The position numbers and the translations under genes were made by a program. The notes under the pieces were generated by a model. The model ran no database searches and was not told the origin of the DNA. It worked only from the letters and a program-made list of their open reading frames with translations. Positions 45,519 to 58,994 of a DNA stretch of 64,000 bases are shown here, piece by piece; within the stretch, counting starts at the first letter, position 1; each line of letters begins with the position of its first letter. Source of the DNA: Shewanella violacea DSS12 (GTDB lineage: Bacteria; Pseudomonadota; Gammaproteobacteria; Enterobacterales; Shewanellaceae); NCBI RefSeq assembly GCF_000091325.1, contig NC_014012.1, positions 3,542,500 to 3,606,499 of the forward strand, read 5' to 3'.

Positions 45519-48086
45519 ATGAATCCAATCGACACCCAAAACCTAGAAAAACACACACCTATGATGCGTCAATACTTGACGCTCAAGGCCGAAAACCCTG
45601 AAATGTTATTATTTTACCGTATGGGTGACTTCTACGAGCTCTTCTATGACGATGCAAAGAGAGCATCTGAACTCTTAGGCATTTCACTCACCGCACGTGG
45701 CAAGAGTGGTGGCGATCCAATCCCTATGGCTGGACTGCCCTATCACGCAGTCGAAGGTTATCTCGCCAAGCTGGTTCAACTTAGGGTCTCTGTCGCCATC
45801 TGTGAACAGATCGGCGATCCAGCCACCTCTAAGGGGCCGGTTGAACGCAAGGTCGTTCGTCTCGTCACACCAGGAACCTTGACCGACGAAGCCTTACTGC
45901 AAGAGAGGCAAGATAACCTGCTTGCTGCTGTATATCATGGTAAGGCAGGCTTTGGTTATGCCACCTTAGACTTAAGCTCTGGCCGTTTCGTGGTCAGTGA
46001 ATTGGAGAGCAGAGAAGCATTAGAGGCTGAGCTACAACGTACTAGTCCAGCCGAGTTACTCTATAGTGAAGACTTCAGCGAGATGTCCCTGATCACAAGA
46101 TTCAATGGCAAGCGCAGACGCCCGGAATGGGAATTCGATTTCGACACTTCCCGTAAACTCCTTTTAGATCAATTTAAGACCAAAGATCTACGTGGTTTCG
46201 GCCTGGAAAATGCGCGTTTATCGCTGCAGGCGGCTGGTTGCCTGATGCAGTATGTTAAAGATACTCAAAGAACTGCCCTGCCCCACATCAACTCTATCGT
46301 ACGATTCAATCAAGACGACAGTATCGTGCTCGATGCCGCCACAAGAAGAAACTTAGAGCTGACAATCAACCTACAAGGTGGACGTGAAAATACCCTATCT
46401 GCGATATTAGATAATACGACAACCCCTATGGGCAGTCGCATGTTGCAGCGCTGGCTCCACGAACCTTTGAGAGATCGCCAACAAATAGAATCTCGTTTAG
46501 GTGCCCTCACCGAGTTGCTCGACAGCGGCCTGTTTGACAACCTGACTCCACATTTAAAAGCACTAGGTGATATAGAACGAATCACCGCCAGACTCGCACT
46601 GAGAAGTGCCAGACCCAGGGATTTTTCTCGCCTAAAACAGGCATTATCAGTACTGCCAGAGATTCAGCAACTTCTCGCCAGTTGCCAGTCACCACATCTC
46701 AAACGTCTAGCGACGATTATGAGTGAATTCCCCGATGAACTCGCTCTGCTCGACAGGGCAATTATAGATAATCCACCTATGCTAATCCGCGATGGTGGAG
46801 TCCTAAGAGATGGTTACAATGAGGAGCTTGATCAGTGGCGCGCCTTGAGCAAGGGGGCAACGGATTACCTTAAAGAATTAGAGGCTCGCGAGAAAGAGTC
46901 AACCGGTATCTCTACCCTTAAAGTCGGCTATAACCGAGTTCACGGTTACTATATCGAAGTCAGTCGCCGGGAATCTGATCTTGTGCCTCTGAGTTATCAG
47001 CGCAGACAGACCCTAAAGAATACCGAACGTTACATAGTTGCCGAATTGAAAGAACATGAAGAGAAGGTACTCTCCAGTCAAGGCAAGGCTCTGGCACTGG
47101 AAAAGCAACTTTGGGAGCAGTTATTCGATCTTATTTTACCAAAACTTCATGAGTTACAACTATTCGCTCAGGGCGCAGCAGAGCTGGATGTCATTAGCAA
47201 TTTTGCCGAGCGCGCCGAGACCCTGAACTATCGCTGCCCGACACTCACTGACATCTCAGGTATACATATAGAATCGGGCCGTCATCCTGTGGTTGAGCAA
47301 GTGAGTCAAAGCCCCTTCATCGCCAATCCCGTGACCTTAAATTCGACACGAAAAATGCTAATCGTCACTGGGCCAAACATGGGCGGTAAGTCTACCTATA
47401 TGAGGCAAGTTGCCTTAATCACCCTTATGGCGCACATTGGCTCCTATGTTCCGGCCCAAGAGGCTGTCATAGGTCCAGTGGATCGCATTTTTACTCGAAT
47501 AGGTGCATCGGATGATCTCGCTTCTGGCCGCTCAACCTTCATGGTCGAAATGACAGAAACAGCAAATATTCTTCATAATGCCACGACTCAAAGTCTGGTA
47601 TTAATGGATGAAATTGGTCGAGGAACATCCACATACGATGGACTATCACTGGCCTGGTCCGCTGCCGAATACCTGGCAGAGAAAATAGGAGCCATGACAC
47701 TGTTTGCAACCCACTATTTCGAGCTCACTCAGCTACCTGATCTCATCGACAATGTAGAAAATGTCCATCTTGATGCCATAGAACATGGAGATACCATAGT
47801 CTTCATGCATGCGGTACAAGAAGGCGCCGCAAGTAAGAGCTACGGCTTGCAGGTTGCCGCTCTAGCTGGAGTACCCGCTAGAGTCATAGCAGCAGCAAAA
47901 CATAAACTGCATCACTTAGAGAGCCGTGATAGCAAGGACGCCAACCATGAGCCATCGCAGCAAACTATGGTCTTTCCTGAGCAAAAAATATCGCAAGTGG
48001 AAGATGCTCTCCAAAGTATTAACCCTGATGACCTCAGCCCGAAACAAGCCTTAGAGATATTGTACAGGCTCAAACAACTGACTTAG
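45519..48086 (+). CDS. mutS: DNA mismatch repair protein MutS
   Basis: 855 aa, normal length. N-terminal mismatch-recognition motif Phe38-Tyr39-Glu40 in GDFYELF, connector and lever/clamp domains, then the ATPase: Walker [11 protein letters not shown], signature [14 protein letters not shown], Walker [19 protein letters not shown]-terminal tail with the tetramerisation segment follows. ATG 45519 has GAG 6 nt upstream; a short hairpin (45464-45478, TGCTCC/GGAGCA) lies in the leader. Divergent from recA and single. Confidence 0.97.
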   Translation: MNPIDTQNLEKHTPMMRQYLTLKAENPEMLLFYRMGDFYELFYDDAKRASELLGISLTARGKSGGDPIPMAGLPYHAVEGYLAKLVQLRVSVAICEQIGDPATSKGPVERKVVRLVTPGTLTDEALLQERQDNLLAAVYHGKAGFGYATLDLSSGRFVVSELESREALEAELQRTSPAELLYSEDFSEMSLITRFNGKRRRPEWEFDFDTSRKLLLDQFKTKDLRGFGLENARLSLQAAGCLMQYVKDTQRTALPHINSIVRFNQDDSIVLDAATRRNLELTINLQGGRENTLSAILDNTTTPMGSRMLQRWLHEPLRDRQQIESRLGALTELLDSGLFDNLTPHLKALGDIERITARLALRSARPRDFSRLKQALSVLPEIQQLLASCQSPHLKRLATIMSEFPDELALLDRAIIDNPPMLIRDGGVLRDGYNEELDQWRALSKGATDYLKELEAREKESTGISTLKVGYNRVHGYYIEVSRRESDLVPLSYQRRQTLKNTERYIVAELKEHEEKVLSSQGKALALEKQLWEQLFDLILPKLHELQLFAQGAAELDVISNFAERAETLNYRCPTLTDISGIHIESGRHPVVEQVSQSPFIANPVTLNSTRKMLIVTGPNMGGKSTYMRQVALITLMAHIGSYVPAQEAVIGPVDRIFTRIGASDDLASGRSTFMVEMTETANILHNATTQSLVLMDEIGRGTSTYDGLSLAWSAAEYLAEKIGAMTLFATHYFELTQLPDLIDNVENVHLDAIEHGDTIVFMHAVQEGAASKSYGLQVAALAGVPARVIAAAKHKLHHLESRDSKDANHEPSQQTMVFPEQKISQVEDALQSINPDDLSPKQALEILYRLKQLT

Positions 48087-48191
48087 GAATATGGCGATGA
48101 AGGAGATGTCTGAAGGTGTAAGGGGCATCTTTAGCCATGGACTCTAAAAAGAAAGAGTGGGATAAGCCTTTCTTTACAAGAGTCCCTATAC

Positions 48192-48221
48192 AAAAAGCGC
48201 ACTAAAAAGTGCGCTTTTTTT
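48192..48221 (+). terminator. Intrinsic terminator of mutS
   Basis: AAAAAGCGCACT, loop AAAA, AGTGCGCTTTTTTT, about 110 bp after the mutS stop. Confidence 0.9.
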
Positions 48222-48474
48222 GTAGTAATATTGATATGTGATGCTTACCACTATTGGTTAAGACTATTAGCTCAGTCCATTAACTCAGTCTATAAACTAA
48301 AGCTAATTGCTAAGTCTAGATTCTGGCCTTAACTTAAAAATCTAATCACGAATGCATCAATAGAAATTGTCATCCCAAAGATAATCAGGCTTCCTCAAAT
48401 AAATACTTTCATTATCATAATGCGTGAGGCTAGCCTTTACCTTTACTCTGAGATTAACAATCAAAAAGTGACAA
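48222..48474. other. Convergent intergenic region mutS-rpoS, nothing clear
   Basis: AT-rich stretch (part of the 388-bp gap after mutS) with no gene. No clear terminator for rpoS is visible on the minus strand. Confidence 0.4.
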
Positions 48475-49446
48475 CTAACTCTTAAAGATGGCCTCTACCG
48501 ATAAGCCCTGGGCACCGAGTAAGTCTTTAAGACGTTTTAAAGCTTCAACTTGAATCTGACGTACACGCTCCCGCGTTAGCCCTATCTCTTTACCCACATT
48601 CTCTAGGGTAGATGGCTCATACCCCAACAAACCAAAACGGCGTGCTAGCACTTCTCTTTGTTTGGTATTGAGTTCATCGAGCCACTTAACCACAGACTTT
48701 GACATATCTTCGTCTTGAACTTTGTAATCAGGACCGACACTGTCATCAGCGGCAAGTACATCGAGCAAGGCTTTGTCATTGTCTCCACCTAATGGCGTAT
48801 CAACCGAAGTGATCCTTTCATTAAGTTTCAACATGCGACTAACATCAGAGCTAGGCAGATCCAATTTAGCTGCGATCTCTTCCGCAGTAGGTTCATGATC
48901 TAACTTGTGTGCTAGTTCTCTTGCTGTACGCAAATATACATTGAGTTCTTTAACTACATGGATAGGCAAACGAATAGTTCTGGTTTGATTCATGATGGCG
49001 CGTTCGATGGTTTGTCTAATCCACCAAGTCGCATAGGTAGAAAATCTGAAGCCTCTTTCAGGATCAAATTTCTCGACCGCTCGGATCAAGCCTAAATTGC
49101 CCTCTTCAATAAGATCAAGCAATGCGAGTCCACGGTTGTTATAGCGACGAGCTATCTTAACAACGAGTCTAAGATTGCTTTCAATCATGCGGTTACGTGA
49201 CTTACCACAGCCTTTTAACGATTTACGAGAAAAATACACTTCCTCTTCTGCGCTCAGCAAAGGGGAAAAACCAATCTCGCCTAAATACAACTGAGTTGCA
49301 TCCAGATTTTTCTGTAGATCATCCTGAACCTGCTGTTCAAGCTCTGCTTCTTGTAACTTTTTTCCTTTTTTTGTTTGTGTTTTAGACTCGTTTTTTGACA
49401 AGTCCACCAACGGCTCCGCTATTGCGGTACTGATTCTACGACCCAT
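48475..49446 (-). CDS. rpoS: RNA polymerase sigma factor RpoS
   Basis: 323 aa from ATG 49446 (GGGAG about 9 nt upstream; the longer frame begins with TTG). General stress/stationary sigma. Region 1.2-2: [16 protein letters not shown] and [21 protein letters not shown]; region 2.4 [20 protein letters not shown]; region 4.2 [17 protein letters not shown]. The variable N-terminal ~50 residues are Lys/Gln-rich, unlike the acidic E. coli part. It follows nlpD on the same strand with a 76-bp gap, and in relatives its main promoter lies inside nlpD. Confidence 0.96.
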   Translation of the reverse strand: MGRRISTAIAEPLVDLSKNESKTQTKKGKKLQEAELEQQVQDDLQKNLDATQLYLGEIGFSPLLSAEEEVYFSRKSLKGCGKSRNRMIESNLRLVVKIARRYNNRGLALLDLIEEGNLGLIRAVEKFDPERGFRFSTYATWWIRQTIERAIMNQTRTIRLPIHVVKELNVYLRTARELAHKLDHEPTAEEIAAKLDLPSSDVSRMLKLNERITSVDTPLGGDNDKALLDVLAADDSVGPDYKVQDEDMSKSVVKWLDELNTKQREVLARRFGLLGYEPSTLENVGKEIGLTRERVRQIQVEALKRLKDLLGAQGLSVEAIFKS

Positions 49447-49522
49447 AAAATGATCTCCCAAATTTTCAATTTAAATTACTGCACTTTACTATCCTCCAAA
49501 TGCCAAACTGGCTCCTAAACCA

Positions 49523-50419
49523 TCATTGTTTAGGTAAATATTTAAGTGGGTCAACAGATTTCCCGTGATATCGGATTTCAAAATGTAACATGACCCGATC
49601 GGTACCCGTATTACCCATTGTTGCGAGCGTTTGTCCAACAGAGACAAACTGTTTTTCTTTGACTAAGATCTTGTCGGCATGTGCATAGGCGCTGAGAAAA
49701 TTGTCACTATGTTTAATGATGACTAAATTTCCATACCCTCTAAGGGCACTGCCCGCATAAACTACACGACCATCGGCTGCAGACTTAATTATATCACCTC
49801 GTTTGCCTGCGATCTTAATACCTTTGTTTCCTTGCTCGTTAGCAGAGAATCGTCCAATCAACTTACCTCTCACGGGCCAGAACCACTTGCTCACTTTAGC
49901 TGGAAGCTGACTCGTCGGCCTGTGGATAGGCTTGTTAACAACTTGTTGACTAGTCGTTACAGAATACGCAGAGTCTTTGACCGGATCAAGAGGTTTCTTT
50001 TCATGCACTTTATGGGGTTTACTTGCCACCACCACAGGGGTATGTGTATGTTTTACAACCTCTTTAGGCTTGGTAGATACGACTTTAGATGGGGGTGGGG
50101 ACACTGTTTTAGCCGTTTGGCTATTTGTAACAGTAAGTGTCAAATTAAGATTTAGCTTCTGTCCAGGATAAATAATAAATGGTCTTTTTAGCTTGTTTTT
50201 CTTAGCTAAATCAACAAAGTCATTGTTTGATGCCCAGGCAATAGAATAGAGAGTATCCCCTTTCTTAACGAGATAAGAATTGGATTTTAATGAGCCTTTA
50301 TTATAGCTAGCCGTGACGGGTGTCGTGACATTAACCACGGGAGCGGGTCTATCCGACTGAAAACTACAGCCTACGAAGCAAATGCATAGCGCTAATAGAA
50401 ATAGATAATTGCAACTCAT
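49523..50419 (-). CDS. nlpD: Lipoprotein NlpD, LysM and degenerate LytM domains
   Basis: 298 aa from ATG 50419, chosen for its lipoprotein signal (lipobox FVGC, Cys18); an in-frame extension to 50506 would bury it. A LysM peptidoglycan-binding domain (YLVKKGDTLYSIA... about 53-97) is followed by a Thr/Lys/Val-rich linker and a C-terminal M23/LytM domain (IKIAGKRGDIIKSAADGRVV...). Zinc ligands appear incomplete, as in NlpD proteins that activate the amidase AmiC at division rather than cutting peptidoglycan. Lies between pcm and rpoS, the standard order. Confidence 0.93.
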   Translation of the reverse strand: MSCNYLFLLALCICFVGCSFQSDRPAPVVNVTTPVTASYNKGSLKSNSYLVKKGDTLYSIAWASNNDFVDLAKKNKLKRPFIIYPGQKLNLNLTLTVTNSQTAKTVSPPPSKVVSTKPKEVVKHTHTPVVVASKPHKVHEKKPLDPVKDSAYSVTTSQQVVNKPIHRPTSQLPAKVSKWFWPVRGKLIGRFSANEQGNKGIKIAGKRGDIIKSAADGRVVYAGSALRGYGNLVIIKHSDNFLSAYAHADKILVKEKQFVSVGQTLATMGNTGTDRVMLHFEIRYHGKSVDPLKYLPKQ

Positions 50420-50517
50420 CTTCAAACCAGTAATCAAGAATATCCCCAACAAGACAGCACAGCGGCCTGATATAAAACCAAATAAATATCTGAAACGAAA
50501 CGACAAGCTTTGCCTAG

Positions 50518-51153
50518 TTAAGCCAGCTCACCGTTTACCAGAGGTACAAAGCGGACCATTTCAACTACTTCTGAAGTAAAAGATTCTCCCTTACGTATAA
50601 CTTTCAGAAGTTGCTGGGACTCCTCTCCAACAGGGATAACCAATACCCCACCATCGACTAACTGAGTCAATAACGCCTCTGGAATACTACTCGCCGCGGC
50701 CGTTACCATGATGGCATCGAATGGACCTTTATTGGGCCAGCCTTTCCAACCATCACCGTATTTAAATGAGATATTGTGAAGATCGATCTTTTTTAATCTT
50801 TGACGTGCCTGGATCTGCAGACTCTTGATCCGCTCGACAGTACAAAGCTCAGATACCAGTTGAGCCAATATGGCTGCCTGATACCCTGATCCCGTACCTA
50901 TTTCCAACACCTTAGATGGACTGTGTTCCAGCAGTAGCTCGGTCATTCTAGCAACGATATAAGGCTGAGAAATTGTCTGCCCGAGTCCAATAGGTAAAGC
51001 TGTATTTTCATAGGCTTTATGCCCTAAAGCGGCATCCAGGAAGAGCTCTCTGGGGGTATTGGCTAACGCCCGCAACACCTTTTCACTCTTTATCCCTGAC
51101 TCATGTAAACTTCTGGCTAAATTTAATGCTGAAGTCGTCGCAACGCCATTCAT
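50518..51153 (-). CDS. pcm: Protein-L-isoaspartate O-methyltransferase
   Basis: 211 aa SAM-dependent enzyme that repairs isoaspartyl damage in proteins. Motif [17 protein letters not shown] binds [17 protein letters not shown] and [13 protein letters not shown] are also characteristic. Its start overlaps the surE stop by 4 bp (ATGA), so the two are translationally coupled, and nlpD follows about 98 bp later. Confidence 0.95.
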   Translation of the reverse strand: MNGVATTSALNLARSLHESGIKSEKVLRALANTPRELFLDAALGHKAYENTALPIGLGQTISQPYIVARMTELLLEHSPSKVLEIGTGSGYQAAILAQLVSELCTVERIKSLQIQARQRLKKIDLHNISFKYGDGWKGWPNKGPFDAIMVTAAASSIPEALLTQLVDGGVLVIPVGEESQQLLKVIRKGESFTSEVVEMVRFVPLVNGELA

Positions 51154-51899
51154 ATATTATCTATCCATTCTTGCAGTGGTTTAATTCTATCGAAAGCAGT
51201 CAAGTCTACGGTTAGAGGAGTCACTGATACATAGCCATTATTCACCGCATGAAAGTCTGTGCCTTCACTGGCATCCTGCTCATCTCCAGGGGGTCCCAAC
51301 CAATAGATATCCCTTCCCGCTGGGTCTTGATCCTTAATCATACCTTCGGCTCTGTGTCTTGCCCCTAAACGAGTGACCTTGATCCCTTTGATCTCATCGA
51401 TAGGTAAATCAGGAACATTGATATTTAAAATCTGATCCTGAGCAATAGGTTTGTTAAGTAGACCGGCAATGATACGACAAGCAAAATGTGCGGCAGTATC
51501 GAAATGCACTAATTTTGAGCCCACAAGTGAAACGGCAACGGCTGGTAAGCCTAGAAAACGCCCCTCCATGGCTGCCGCTACGGTGCCTGAATACAAGGTA
51601 TCATCGCCTAAATTGGCACCGGCATTGATCCCCGCCACCACCATATCAGGTTCATTTGCATACAACTCACGTATAGCGAGATGAACACTATCGGTCGGCG
51701 TTCCACTTACTGATACAAAACCATTACTTAAGATATTAATTCGTAAAGGGTTAGTCAAGGTTAATGAATTACTCGCTCCTGAACAGTTACGATCAGGTCC
51801 TACGGTCATTACTTCATAAGACACAGATAATGCATTGGATAACGCCTTAATTCCCGGAGCTGTGACACCGTCATCGTTACTTACTAGGATCTTTATCAT
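51150..51899 (-). CDS. surE: 5'/3'-nucleotidase SurE
   Basis: 249 aa stationary-phase survival phosphatase acting on nucleoside monophosphates. The metal site is in [13 protein letters not shown] (Asn8, Asp9, Asp10), with [11 protein letters not shown] and [24 protein letters not shown] further on. It is first of the surE-pcm pair, overlapping pcm by 4 bp. TruD lies upstream with a gap of about 145 bp. Confidence 0.96.
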   Translation of the reverse strand: MIKILVSNDDGVTAPGIKALSNALSVSYEVMTVGPDRNCSGASNSLTLTNPLRINILSNGFVSVSGTPTDSVHLAIRELYANEPDMVVAGINAGANLGDDTLYSGTVAAAMEGRFLGLPAVAVSLVGSKLVHFDTAAHFACRIIAGLLNKPIAQDQILNINVPDLPIDEIKGIKVTRLGARHRAEGMIKDQDPAGRDIYWLGPPGDEQDASEGTDFHAVNNGYVSVTPLTVDLTAFDRIKPLQEWIDNI

Positions 51900-52045
51900 T
51901 CTTGACCTGCTATAAATAATTATCTAAAAATTTAATAAGCTAAAAATATCACCGGATGGCGAGGTTAACTTAAGGCGCTACATCCGAGAAGAAGCTAAGT
52001 AATCAAGGCACTATGTCTAGATCATACCGAGATCTATGCCTAGGC

Positions 52046-53125
52046 CTATGTCTCGGCTTGTGCTTGTTCTTGCTCACGTCGCTCTATTTGACGCTGGCGA
52101 AACTCACGATCTTTGACATCTTCATAATCAAACACTTCTCGCAGCACTGAAGTCGCGAAGCTACCTGCGGGCAGGGCAAATTTGATCACTATCACATCGT
52201 CTCCCTCAACCTCATAAGATAAGTGTTGAGGCTCTAATAATAAGGGGCGACGCTCTTGCTCTAATCCCGCATGTTCTAATCCATCACGGTCAGTATCAAA
52301 TTCGGCTAACACCTTAGTTTCGAACTTTTCTGCATCGCCTTGAGGCAATGGCGCTCCCCTGCCCCACATAGGTGCAGATAACTGGATATCTTTTTCATCC
52401 AGACGTTTCAGTAACGCGTCATCCCACTGCTCGGCAACAAAATAGCTTCTACTGCCCGCTAACATCACACTATCGCCATCGAGTTTACCCAGACCATGTT
52501 CGGCCAATCTAAATGATGTGACGTAATTGAATAGGTAGGAGCGAACAGAAGACAGATACATGCTGCGCTTTTTCCTGTCTTTCACCTTACGCCCAGTAAA
52601 CATCTGTCGACCGAAGATTAAATTTTTTCCATCATGACCAAACCTTTGCTCACCGAAATAATTTGGCACTCCGGTCTCGTTTATCAGCCCTAATCGAGTA
52701 ATAACATCTGGCATATCGGTGACGTTACGCAAGGTTAAACTAAAGCGGTTCCCGGCCAAGGCACCAATCCTTAATTTTTTACTGTGACGATGACTAGACA
52801 AGATAGTCAGTTCTTCGCAATTTAAGCTGGCCCAATCTGGCGTATCTTTACCGGGAATTCGTACACCAAACCATTGCTCAGTGATCGCATTCTTATCCTT
52901 CTGACCCGCATAGGTCACCTCTTTGGGATGAACATGGGCAAAACCAGACAATATCTTAACCACATCGGCAGTATTTAGCCCATCTTTACGTATATGCAGC
53001 AGGTGGTGCTCTCCCTCCCCAGTGGGGCCAAAAGGCAATATTTCCTGCACAATGAAATCGCTATTTTGCGTACGAAGGTCGGCTTTAGATGCTGGTTTAC
53101 CGTGTAAATAATGCAGTTCTATCAT
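52046..53125 (-). CDS. truD: tRNA pseudouridine(13) synthase TruD
   Basis: 359 aa from ATG 53125 (MIELHYLHG), preferred over a TTG-initiated extension to 53152. Forms pseudouridine 13 in tRNA. The conserved catalytic block VTYAGQKDKNAITEQWFGVRIP contains the presumed Asp; the TruD-specific insert (VPNYFGEQRFGHDGKN) and the FALPAGSFATSVLREVF ending are present. It lies 47 bp after the ispF stop, part of the truD-ispF-ispD-ftsB cluster. Confidence 0.95.
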   Translation of the reverse strand: MIELHYLHGKPASKADLRTQNSDFIVQEILPFGPTGEGEHHLLHIRKDGLNTADVVKILSGFAHVHPKEVTYAGQKDKNAITEQWFGVRIPGKDTPDWASLNCEELTILSSHRHSKKLRIGALAGNRFSLTLRNVTDMPDVITRLGLINETGVPNYFGEQRFGHDGKNLIFGRQMFTGRKVKDRKKRSMYLSSVRSYLFNYVTSFRLAEHGLGKLDGDSVMLAGSRSYFVAEQWDDALLKRLDEKDIQLSAPMWGRGAPLPQGDAEKFETKVLAEFDTDRDGLEHAGLEQERRPLLLEPQHLSYEVEGDDVIVIKFALPAGSFATSVLREVFDYEDVKDREFRQRQIERREQEQAQAET

Positions 53126-53171
53126 GGTCACTCTATTCTCTATTTGGGTCAATCGAGTCTGTTTGAAAAAC

Positions 53172-53657
53172 TTATACGACTATCTTAGTTACCAATACGA
53201 CGGCTTCGACGGCAATGCCTTCTTTACGACCTGTAAAACCTAGCTTCTCGGTCGTGGTCGCCTTAACATTGATCTTGTCTATGTTGCTCTCTAAGTCTTG
53301 GCTTAGCACTTCACGTATGGCTTCTATATGAGGCGCCATTTTGGGTACTTGAGCTATGATGGTGACATCCAAATTGCCAAGCTCGAAGCCTTTATCCCTT
53401 GCCAACTTGTAGCAATGGCGCAAAAGATGACGACTGTCGGCTCCCTTGAATTCTTCATCGGTATCGGGAAAGTGTTTGCCGATATCCCCTAAGGCGACTG
53501 AGCCTAAGATAGCATCGGATATTGCGTGTAACACAACATCGCCATCTGAGTGTGCAATTAAGCCTAACTCGTAGGGGACATGCACACCACCTAACAATAA
53601 TGGGGCATCACCACCAAATTTATGTACGTCAAAACCATGGCCTATGCGTATATTCAT
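53172..53657 (-). CDS. ispF: 2-C-methyl-D-erythritol 2,4-cyclodiphosphate synthase
   Basis: 161 aa from ATG 53657, which has GGA about 8 nt upstream; the frame extends to 53669 but without a ribosome site. MEP isoprenoid pathway enzyme. Zinc-binding GFDVHKF and the [18 protein letters not shown] signature are seen, plus the C-terminal [17 protein letters not shown]. It follows ispD by about 107 bp. Confidence 0.96.
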   Translation of the reverse strand: MNIRIGHGFDVHKFGGDAPLLLGGVHVPYELGLIAHSDGDVVLHAISDAILGSVALGDIGKHFPDTDEEFKGADSRHLLRHCYKLARDKGFELGNLDVTIIAQVPKMAPHIEAIREVLSQDLESNIDKINVKATTTEKLGFTGRKEGIAVEAVVLVTKIVV

Positions 53658-53764
53658 TGTTTTTTCCATTTAGCGTATTCGATTAACACACCGAAATAAT
53701 CTTCATTCTAATTTGAGATCATTCCCGGTCAGTTTCCGTGGGCCCATGAGCAAGCTAAGTTATT

Positions 53765-54457
53765 CTATTCGCCCTGACTTAAAAAAAGTTCAGCCAATCG
53801 GAGATCATCCGGATGGGTGATCTTAATATTATCGGCTCTACCAGTCACTAGGCCCGGTGCGATTCCGGCCCATTCCATGGCAGAAGCTTCATCGGTAATG
53901 TTCGCCTTTACCTTTAAGGATTTGGATAAATTTTCCCTAAGGGACATCACAGGAAACAATTGGGGAGTGAGGGCATGCCATAGCTGTTCACGGCATACTG
54001 TCTGTTCAATTCTTCCCTGTTTATCCCCTCTTTTCATGGTATCCCGAACCGGTGAAGCCAAGATGGCTCCCTGGGGAAATAAGACTCGCGAGTCGATAAG
54101 CTTATCGATATCACTGTGAGCTAAACAGGGACGAGCCGCATCATGTACCATAGCCCAACAATCTTCATCGACTCGATTCAAGCAAGATAGCACTGAATTA
54201 GCACGCTCTTCACCACCGACTACAGTCAGCAATTTTGGGTGTTTGGCCTCAGGCAGAGAGGAGAAATAGCTGTCTTGTGGGTGAAGCGCTAAGATCACAC
54301 GGTCGATTCTGGGATGAGTGAGGAGAACTTGTAAGGTTAAAGATAAAATAGACTGGCCGGCTATTTTGAGGTACTGCTTAGGTACGTCGGCTCCCATACG
54401 GCTGCCTATACCGGCAGCAGGGACTATGGCGACAATCTTTTGTTGGGAATCATTCAT
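53765..54457 (-). CDS. ispD: 2-C-methyl-D-erythritol 4-phosphate cytidylyltransferase
   Basis: 230 aa MEP-pathway enzyme making CDP-methylerythritol. Nucleotide-binding VPAAGIGSRMGADVPKQYLKI at the N-terminus; VHDAARPCL and SPVRDTMKRGD are also typical, as is ITDEASAMEWAG. Start 54457 lies 36 bp after the ftsB stop. The ftsB-ispD-ispF-truD order is the standard gammaproteobacterial cluster. Confidence 0.96.
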   Translation of the reverse strand: MNDSQQKIVAIVPAAGIGSRMGADVPKQYLKIAGQSILSLTLQVLLTHPRIDRVILALHPQDSYFSSLPEAKHPKLLTVVGGEERANSVLSCLNRVDEDCWAMVHDAARPCLAHSDIDKLIDSRVLFPQGAILASPVRDTMKRGDKQGRIEQTVCREQLWHALTPQLFPVMSLRENLSKSLKVKANITDEASAMEWAGIAPGLVTGRADNIKITHPDDLRLAELFLSQGE

Positions 54458-54493
54458 GGATCAAATTTCTGCTGTTTAAGATAAAGAGAACTA

Positions 54494-54784
54494 TCAGTTC
54501 GCAGGTTTTGGACTGCCACCCACGACACGAAAAAATGTTTCACCCTTTTTTACCATACCCAGTTCATTTCGGGCACGCTCTTCTAATGCTTCGGTGCCAC
54601 TACGAAGATCGATTATCTCTTCACGTAACACTTGATTACGTGCGACCAACTTAGCATTGCCTTCTTGCTGAACCGCTATCTGATCACGAAGTAGAACCGA
54701 TCCAGGTAGACTATTTACGCCATACCATAACTGGTACTGGAGTACGCCTAACAAAGCGATCAATACAAATAGGAAACGTTTCAT
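54494..54784 (-). CDS. ftsB: Cell division protein FtsB
   Basis: 96 aa from ATG 54784 (MKRFLFVLIALLG); the frame continues upstream but those residues are not conserved. One N-terminal membrane helix (about 3-21) then a coiled coil (LRDQIAVQQEGNAKLVARNQ...), matching FtsB of the FtsQLB divisome complex. It is followed by ispD 36 bp downstream. The eno terminator lies just upstream, so ftsB probably has its own promoter. Confidence 0.93.
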   Translation of the reverse strand: MKRFLFVLIALLGVLQYQLWYGVNSLPGSVLLRDQIAVQQEGNAKLVARNQVLREEIIDLRSGTEALEERARNELGMVKKGETFFRVVGGSPKPAN

Positions 54785-54827
54785 TGTAATACCAATTATT
54801 CGACACTCGGCCGAGATAATACAACAA

Positions 54828-54853
54828 AAAAGGCCACCCAGTGGTGACCTTTT
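54828..54853 (-). terminator. Intrinsic terminator of eno
   Basis: On the minus strand AAGGTCACC, loop ACTG, GGTGGCCTT (one mismatch) is followed by TTTT, about 90 bp after the eno stop. Confidence 0.8.
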
Positions 54854-54939
54854 CATAATTAGCGCCAATTTAATCTTGCTCAGTGACTCATTCTATCGAG
54901 AGCATATCTCGAATCTTGAATAAATCAGCAAGCTGATTA

Positions 54940-56244
<1,305 letters not shown>

Positions 56245-56318
56245 TTAAGTTTAAAAATAAAATCAAAATAAAGTAAAATTAAAACTTTTTCACCTAAATT
56301 TACATCATCAGAAACAAA

Positions 56319-56348
56319 AAAGCCGCTTCCTAGTTTAGGAAGCGGCTT
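56319..56348 (-). terminator. Intrinsic terminator of pyrG
   Basis: On the minus strand AGCCGCTTCCTA / TAGGAAGCGGCT is followed by TTTTTG, about 14 bp after the pyrG stop at 56361. Confidence 0.9.
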
Positions 56349-56360
56349 CAGGTTACTGAT

Positions 56361-58112
<1,752 letters not shown>

Positions 58113-58910
58113 CTATTTGTACACTTCTTCACGCTTCACCTGGTCCCAATAGCCGTCAAGCTCAATTAAGCTGTGCTCCTCCATCGACTTACCGCTTTCG
58201 TTTGCTAAGGCTTCGACACCTCTGAAACGACGTTCAAATTTTGCATTTGCCTGACGCAGGGCCTGTTCGGGTTCAATTCCTAAGTGACGCGCTAGATTCG
58301 TCACGGCAAATAACAGATCGCCCATCTCATCTTGTATCTTGGCTTTTATCGGCGGGGCTTGCCTAACCTCATGCAATACTTCATCGATCTCCTCATGGAT
58401 TTTATCTACAACAGGGCCGAGATCATCCCAGTCGAAGCCCACCCGCGCCACACGCTTCTGAATTTTCACCGAGCGTGTTAGTGCCGGTAAGGCAAGGGGA
58501 ATGTTATCCAATACTGAGTAAAGGGATTTATCCCTGCGCTCTTTGGCTTTTATGGTTTCCCAGTTTTGCTTTACTTGCTCGGCGCTCGCCTCTTTAAGAG
58601 AGCCGAACACATGGGGATGTCTCGAGGTAAGCTTGTTGCATATTTTCTCTACTACATCGCCAAAATCGAACAAGCCTTGCTCTTTACCCAGCTGACAATA
58701 GAACACCACTTGAAATAACAAGTCACCCAGCTCATCGGGAAGCTCGTCTAGGGCCATGCGCTCTATGGTATCGGCAACTTCATAGGCCTCTTCTAAGGTG
58801 AAGGGCACTATGGTGCTGAATGATTGTGCCAGATCCCAGGGACAACCCGATTGAGGGTCTCTAAGCTTAGTCATCACATCCAGAAGAGGTTGAATTTCAC
58901 TGTTTCTCAT
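58113..58910 (-). CDS. mazG: Nucleoside triphosphate pyrophosphohydrolase MazG
   Basis: 265 aa from ATG 58910 (GGGA and TAAG upstream); the frame extends to 58961 but through the relA terminator. Two MazG domains: residues about 15-105 (DPQSGCPWDLAQSF, EEAYEVADTIE) and about 130-225 (KVQRVA-type FDWDD, DEMGDLLFAVTNLAR with metal-binding acidic residues). Hydrolyses NTPs and reduces ppGpp substrate pools in E. coli. It follows relA, from which it is separated by a terminator. Confidence 0.94.
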   Translation of the reverse strand: MRNSEIQPLLDVMTKLRDPQSGCPWDLAQSFSTIVPFTLEEAYEVADTIERMALDELPDELGDLLFQVVFYCQLGKEQGLFDFGDVVEKICNKLTSRHPHVFGSLKEASAEQVKQNWETIKAKERRDKSLYSVLDNIPLALPALTRSVKIQKRVARVGFDWDDLGPVVDKIHEEIDEVLHEVRQAPPIKAKIQDEMGDLLFAVTNLARHLGIEPEQALRQANAKFERRFRGVEALANESGKSMEEHSLIELDGYWDQVKREEVYK

Positions 58911-58935
58911 CTTAATCCCGTATAAAACCAAATGT

Positions 58936-58958
58936 AAAAAGGCGGCAAAAGCCGCCTT
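58936..58958 (-). terminator. Intrinsic terminator between relA and mazG
   Basis: On the minus strand GGCGGC, loop TTTT, GCCGCC followed by TTTTT. It ends the relA transcript just before the mazG start at 58910. Confidence 0.85.
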
Positions 58959-58994
58959 CATGGGTCAATAATCTCAAATTAAACTGCTTCAGAA